Shown in pieces: positions 4,333 to 5,307 of a stretch of DNA of 5,307 nucleotides. The DNA is taken from NCBI GenBank assembly GCA_013043085.1, contig JABDOU010000362.1, positions 1-5,307 on the forward strand, given 5' to 3'. The notes below the pieces were generated by a model that was given only the letters and a program-made list of their open reading frames with translations, made no database searches and was not told the DNA's origin. This stretch comes from Acidimicrobiia bacterium (GTDB lineage: Bacteria > Actinomycetota > Acidimicrobiia > Spongiisociales > SHLN01). Position 1 is the stretch's first letter. Every line of letters begins with the position of its first letter. Position numbers and translations under genes: made by a program.

Positions 4333-5307
4333 CTACTCCAGGCGCCCGGCGATCGGAATCTGACCCGATGCCGGAACGAGGAAGCGTTCGTCCGCTGTTC
4401 TGGTCTCATTCTCGTAGCTGAGGTAAACGATGCTGTCCGAAGGACGCATTACGCCAAGCGTGTCATCTCCATCGCCATCCCAATCTCCCGCAAACACGAG
4501 ATCGTCAGGTCTTCCGAAAAAGAACTCGATGTCGGCTGCTCCTGTTGTCCGGCTATAGCGCAGGTACGCGAAGCCATTTGTCCGTCGATAGGCACCGATG
4601 TCAGTGGTGCCGTTGCCGTCCCAATCTCCGACAATGGGCGTGTCCGTGGCGAGGCCGTAATAGAAGACCTCGTCTGCGAACCCGGTTGTGAGGCTGTTTC
4701 TCACGAGAATGAGCCCGTCGCGGAACACAGCCAGCGTGTCGCATCCGTCGTCGTTCCAGTCTCCGGCAAGAGGCACGTCACCGGCAATTCCAAGAAAGAA
4801 ACTCTCGTCTGCGACACCGAAGTCGTTGGAGTTTCGCACATAGGCGAAACCGTTCGATGGCCGAAACATCCCGACAGTATCGAAACCGTCGCAGTCCCAG
4901 TCCCCTAGCAGCGGGATATCGCCGGGAACGCCGTAGTAAAACGATGCCTGGTCGGCGGGCAGCGCCCAGAGTCCGCTCTTCGGATCGAAAAAGCCCACCG
5001 CCTGATTCACGGGTCCGAGCGGAGGCGGCTCTCCAATCAGGAGCGGGAGGGAATAGAGATCGGCTCCCCCGACGGCGGTGGAAATGGTTCCCGGACGCCC
5101 AACCAGCAACAGGTCACCTGCCAGGTCGACCGATGAGCCAAAGAATGCCCCCGGATTCGCCGGGTCAGGTACCGGCGATACCGTTCCCCCTGGCAACCAC
5201 TGACCGGCTGGTTGACGATCGAATACCGAGACGGCACCATCGGGACCCGATCCCGGCTCCCCGACCACCAACCGCTCGCCGACGAGCGCTACGTCGAATC
5301 CGAACAG
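4333..5307 (-). CDS. FG-GAP/GDWDxDG repeat protein, probably extracellular (5' end outside window)
   Basis: The reading frame is open through 5307, so the N-terminus and any signal peptide lie outside; a TTG at 5271 is an internal leucine, not a start. The visible 324 residues have two parts (numbering from 5271). First come integrin-like FG-GAP repeats: an FGFDVALVGERLVVGEPG unit across the window edge, then FGSSVDLAGDLLLVGRPG at 44-61, each ending in a 'GA-V-VF' or 'GADLYSL' strand. A proline-rich linker (GEPPPLGPVNQ, 80-90) follows. Then comes an array of 45-47-residue units, each carrying a GDWDxDG loop (123, 170, 215, 262) with acidic residues placed as in calcium-binding loops of VCBS/FG-GAP proteins. 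Both parts probably fold as beta-propeller blades. Proteins of this type are usually secreted or surface-exposed. There is no LPXTG signal, C-terminal membrane helix or catalytic motif in view. Partner and ligand are unknown. Confidence 0.85.
   Translation of the reverse strand: MFGFDVALVGERLVVGEPGSGPDGAVSVFDRQPAGQWLPGGTVSPVPDPANPGAFFGSSVDLAGDLLLVGRPGTISTAVGGADLYSLPLLIGEPPPLGPVNQAVGFFDPKSGLWALPADQASFYYGVPGDIPLLGDWDCDGFDTVGMFRPSNGFAYVRNSNDFGVADESFFLGIAGDVPLAGDWNDDGCDTLAVFRDGLILVRNSLTTGFADEVFYYGLATDTPIVGDWDGNGTTDIGAYRRTNGFAYLRYSRTTGAADIEFFFGRPDDLVFAGDWDGDGDDTLGVMRPSDSIVYLSYENETRTADERFLVPASGQIPIAGRLE
4336..4998 (-). repeat. Array of 45-47-residue GDWDxDG protein repeats
   Basis: The array encodes four intact loops, at 4885-4905 (GDWDCDG), 4744-4764 (GDWNDDG), 4609-4629 (GDWDGNG) and 4468-4488 (GDWDGDG), and a fifth, degenerate position where the protein ends in GRLE (4336-4347). 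Loop-to-loop distances are 47, 45, 47 and 47 residues. Between loops the pattern is roughly DTxGxFRPSNGFAYxRNS, then TTGxADxxFxxG, then DxPxxGDW. The units differ by amino-acid and synonymous changes (for example GGG/GGA and GAC/GAT in the GDW codons), so the duplication is old rather than a recent expansion. Confidence 0.85.

Noticed and set aside
4336..4998. DNA-level tandem repeat or CRISPR-like array in the repeat protein gene
   Set aside because: Similarity is at the protein level with diverged codons and long 135-141-base periods; there are no identical repeats with unique spacers.
5269..5271. TTG at 5271 as the start of the repeat protein
   Set aside because: The frame stays open to the window edge, and the upstream residues continue an FG-GAP unit (FGFDVALVGER), so the gene starts outside.

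Overview
The window is a moderately GC-rich, densely coded stretch of bacterial chromosome. It carries seven protein genes, the last cut by the window edge. I see no RNA genes, insertion sequences, CRISPR array or phage structural genes. Gene content and style suggest a high-GC actinobacterial lineage, possibly an uncultured Acidimicrobiia-like organism. The reasons are a short DUF1469-type 'phage holin family' protein beside a tiny single-helix membrane protein, a surface protein with GDWDxDG repeats, GTG starts, and genes without Shine-Dalgarno sequences whose -10-like boxes sit right at the start codon. This assignment is inference from style, not a marker gene.

Layout. Bases 1-51 hold nothing I can support. 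A minus-strand pair (about 52-616) encodes a 102-residue DUF1469-like membrane protein, then a 65-residue single-helix membrane protein. A 146-base divergent region (617-762) separates this pair from a plus-strand EamA-type drug/metabolite transporter (763-1686). After a 48-base convergent gap with a short inverted repeat comes a minus-strand TIGR01777-type NAD(P)-dependent epimerase (1735-2622). It is divergent from a plus-strand CoA-binding-domain protein (2664-3074) across only 41 bases, where the -10-like boxes of the two directions overlap. The CoA-binding gene runs 15 bases into the end of a convergent MFS transporter (3060-4310, minus). Upstream of that, 22 bases away on the same strand, lies the end of a large putative surface protein (4333 to beyond 5307) with integrin-like FG-GAP repeats followed by a GDWDxDG repeat array.

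The genes do not form one pathway. They read as short independent housekeeping or accessory transcription units: two transporters of unknown substrate, two small soluble nucleotide- or cofactor-binding proteins, one envelope membrane pair and one probable secreted repeat protein. The most notable signal is regulatory. Four genes that probably have their own promoters (DUF1469-like, EamA, epimerase, MFS) each have a TANNNT box ending 6-7 bases before the start codon and no Shine-Dalgarno sequence, as expected for leaderless mRNAs. The two other genes with visible 5' ends (the 65-residue protein and the CoA-binding protein) have good Shine-Dalgarno sequences instead. I found no convincing undescribed multi-gene system; the repeat protein and the small membrane pair are the least characterised parts.
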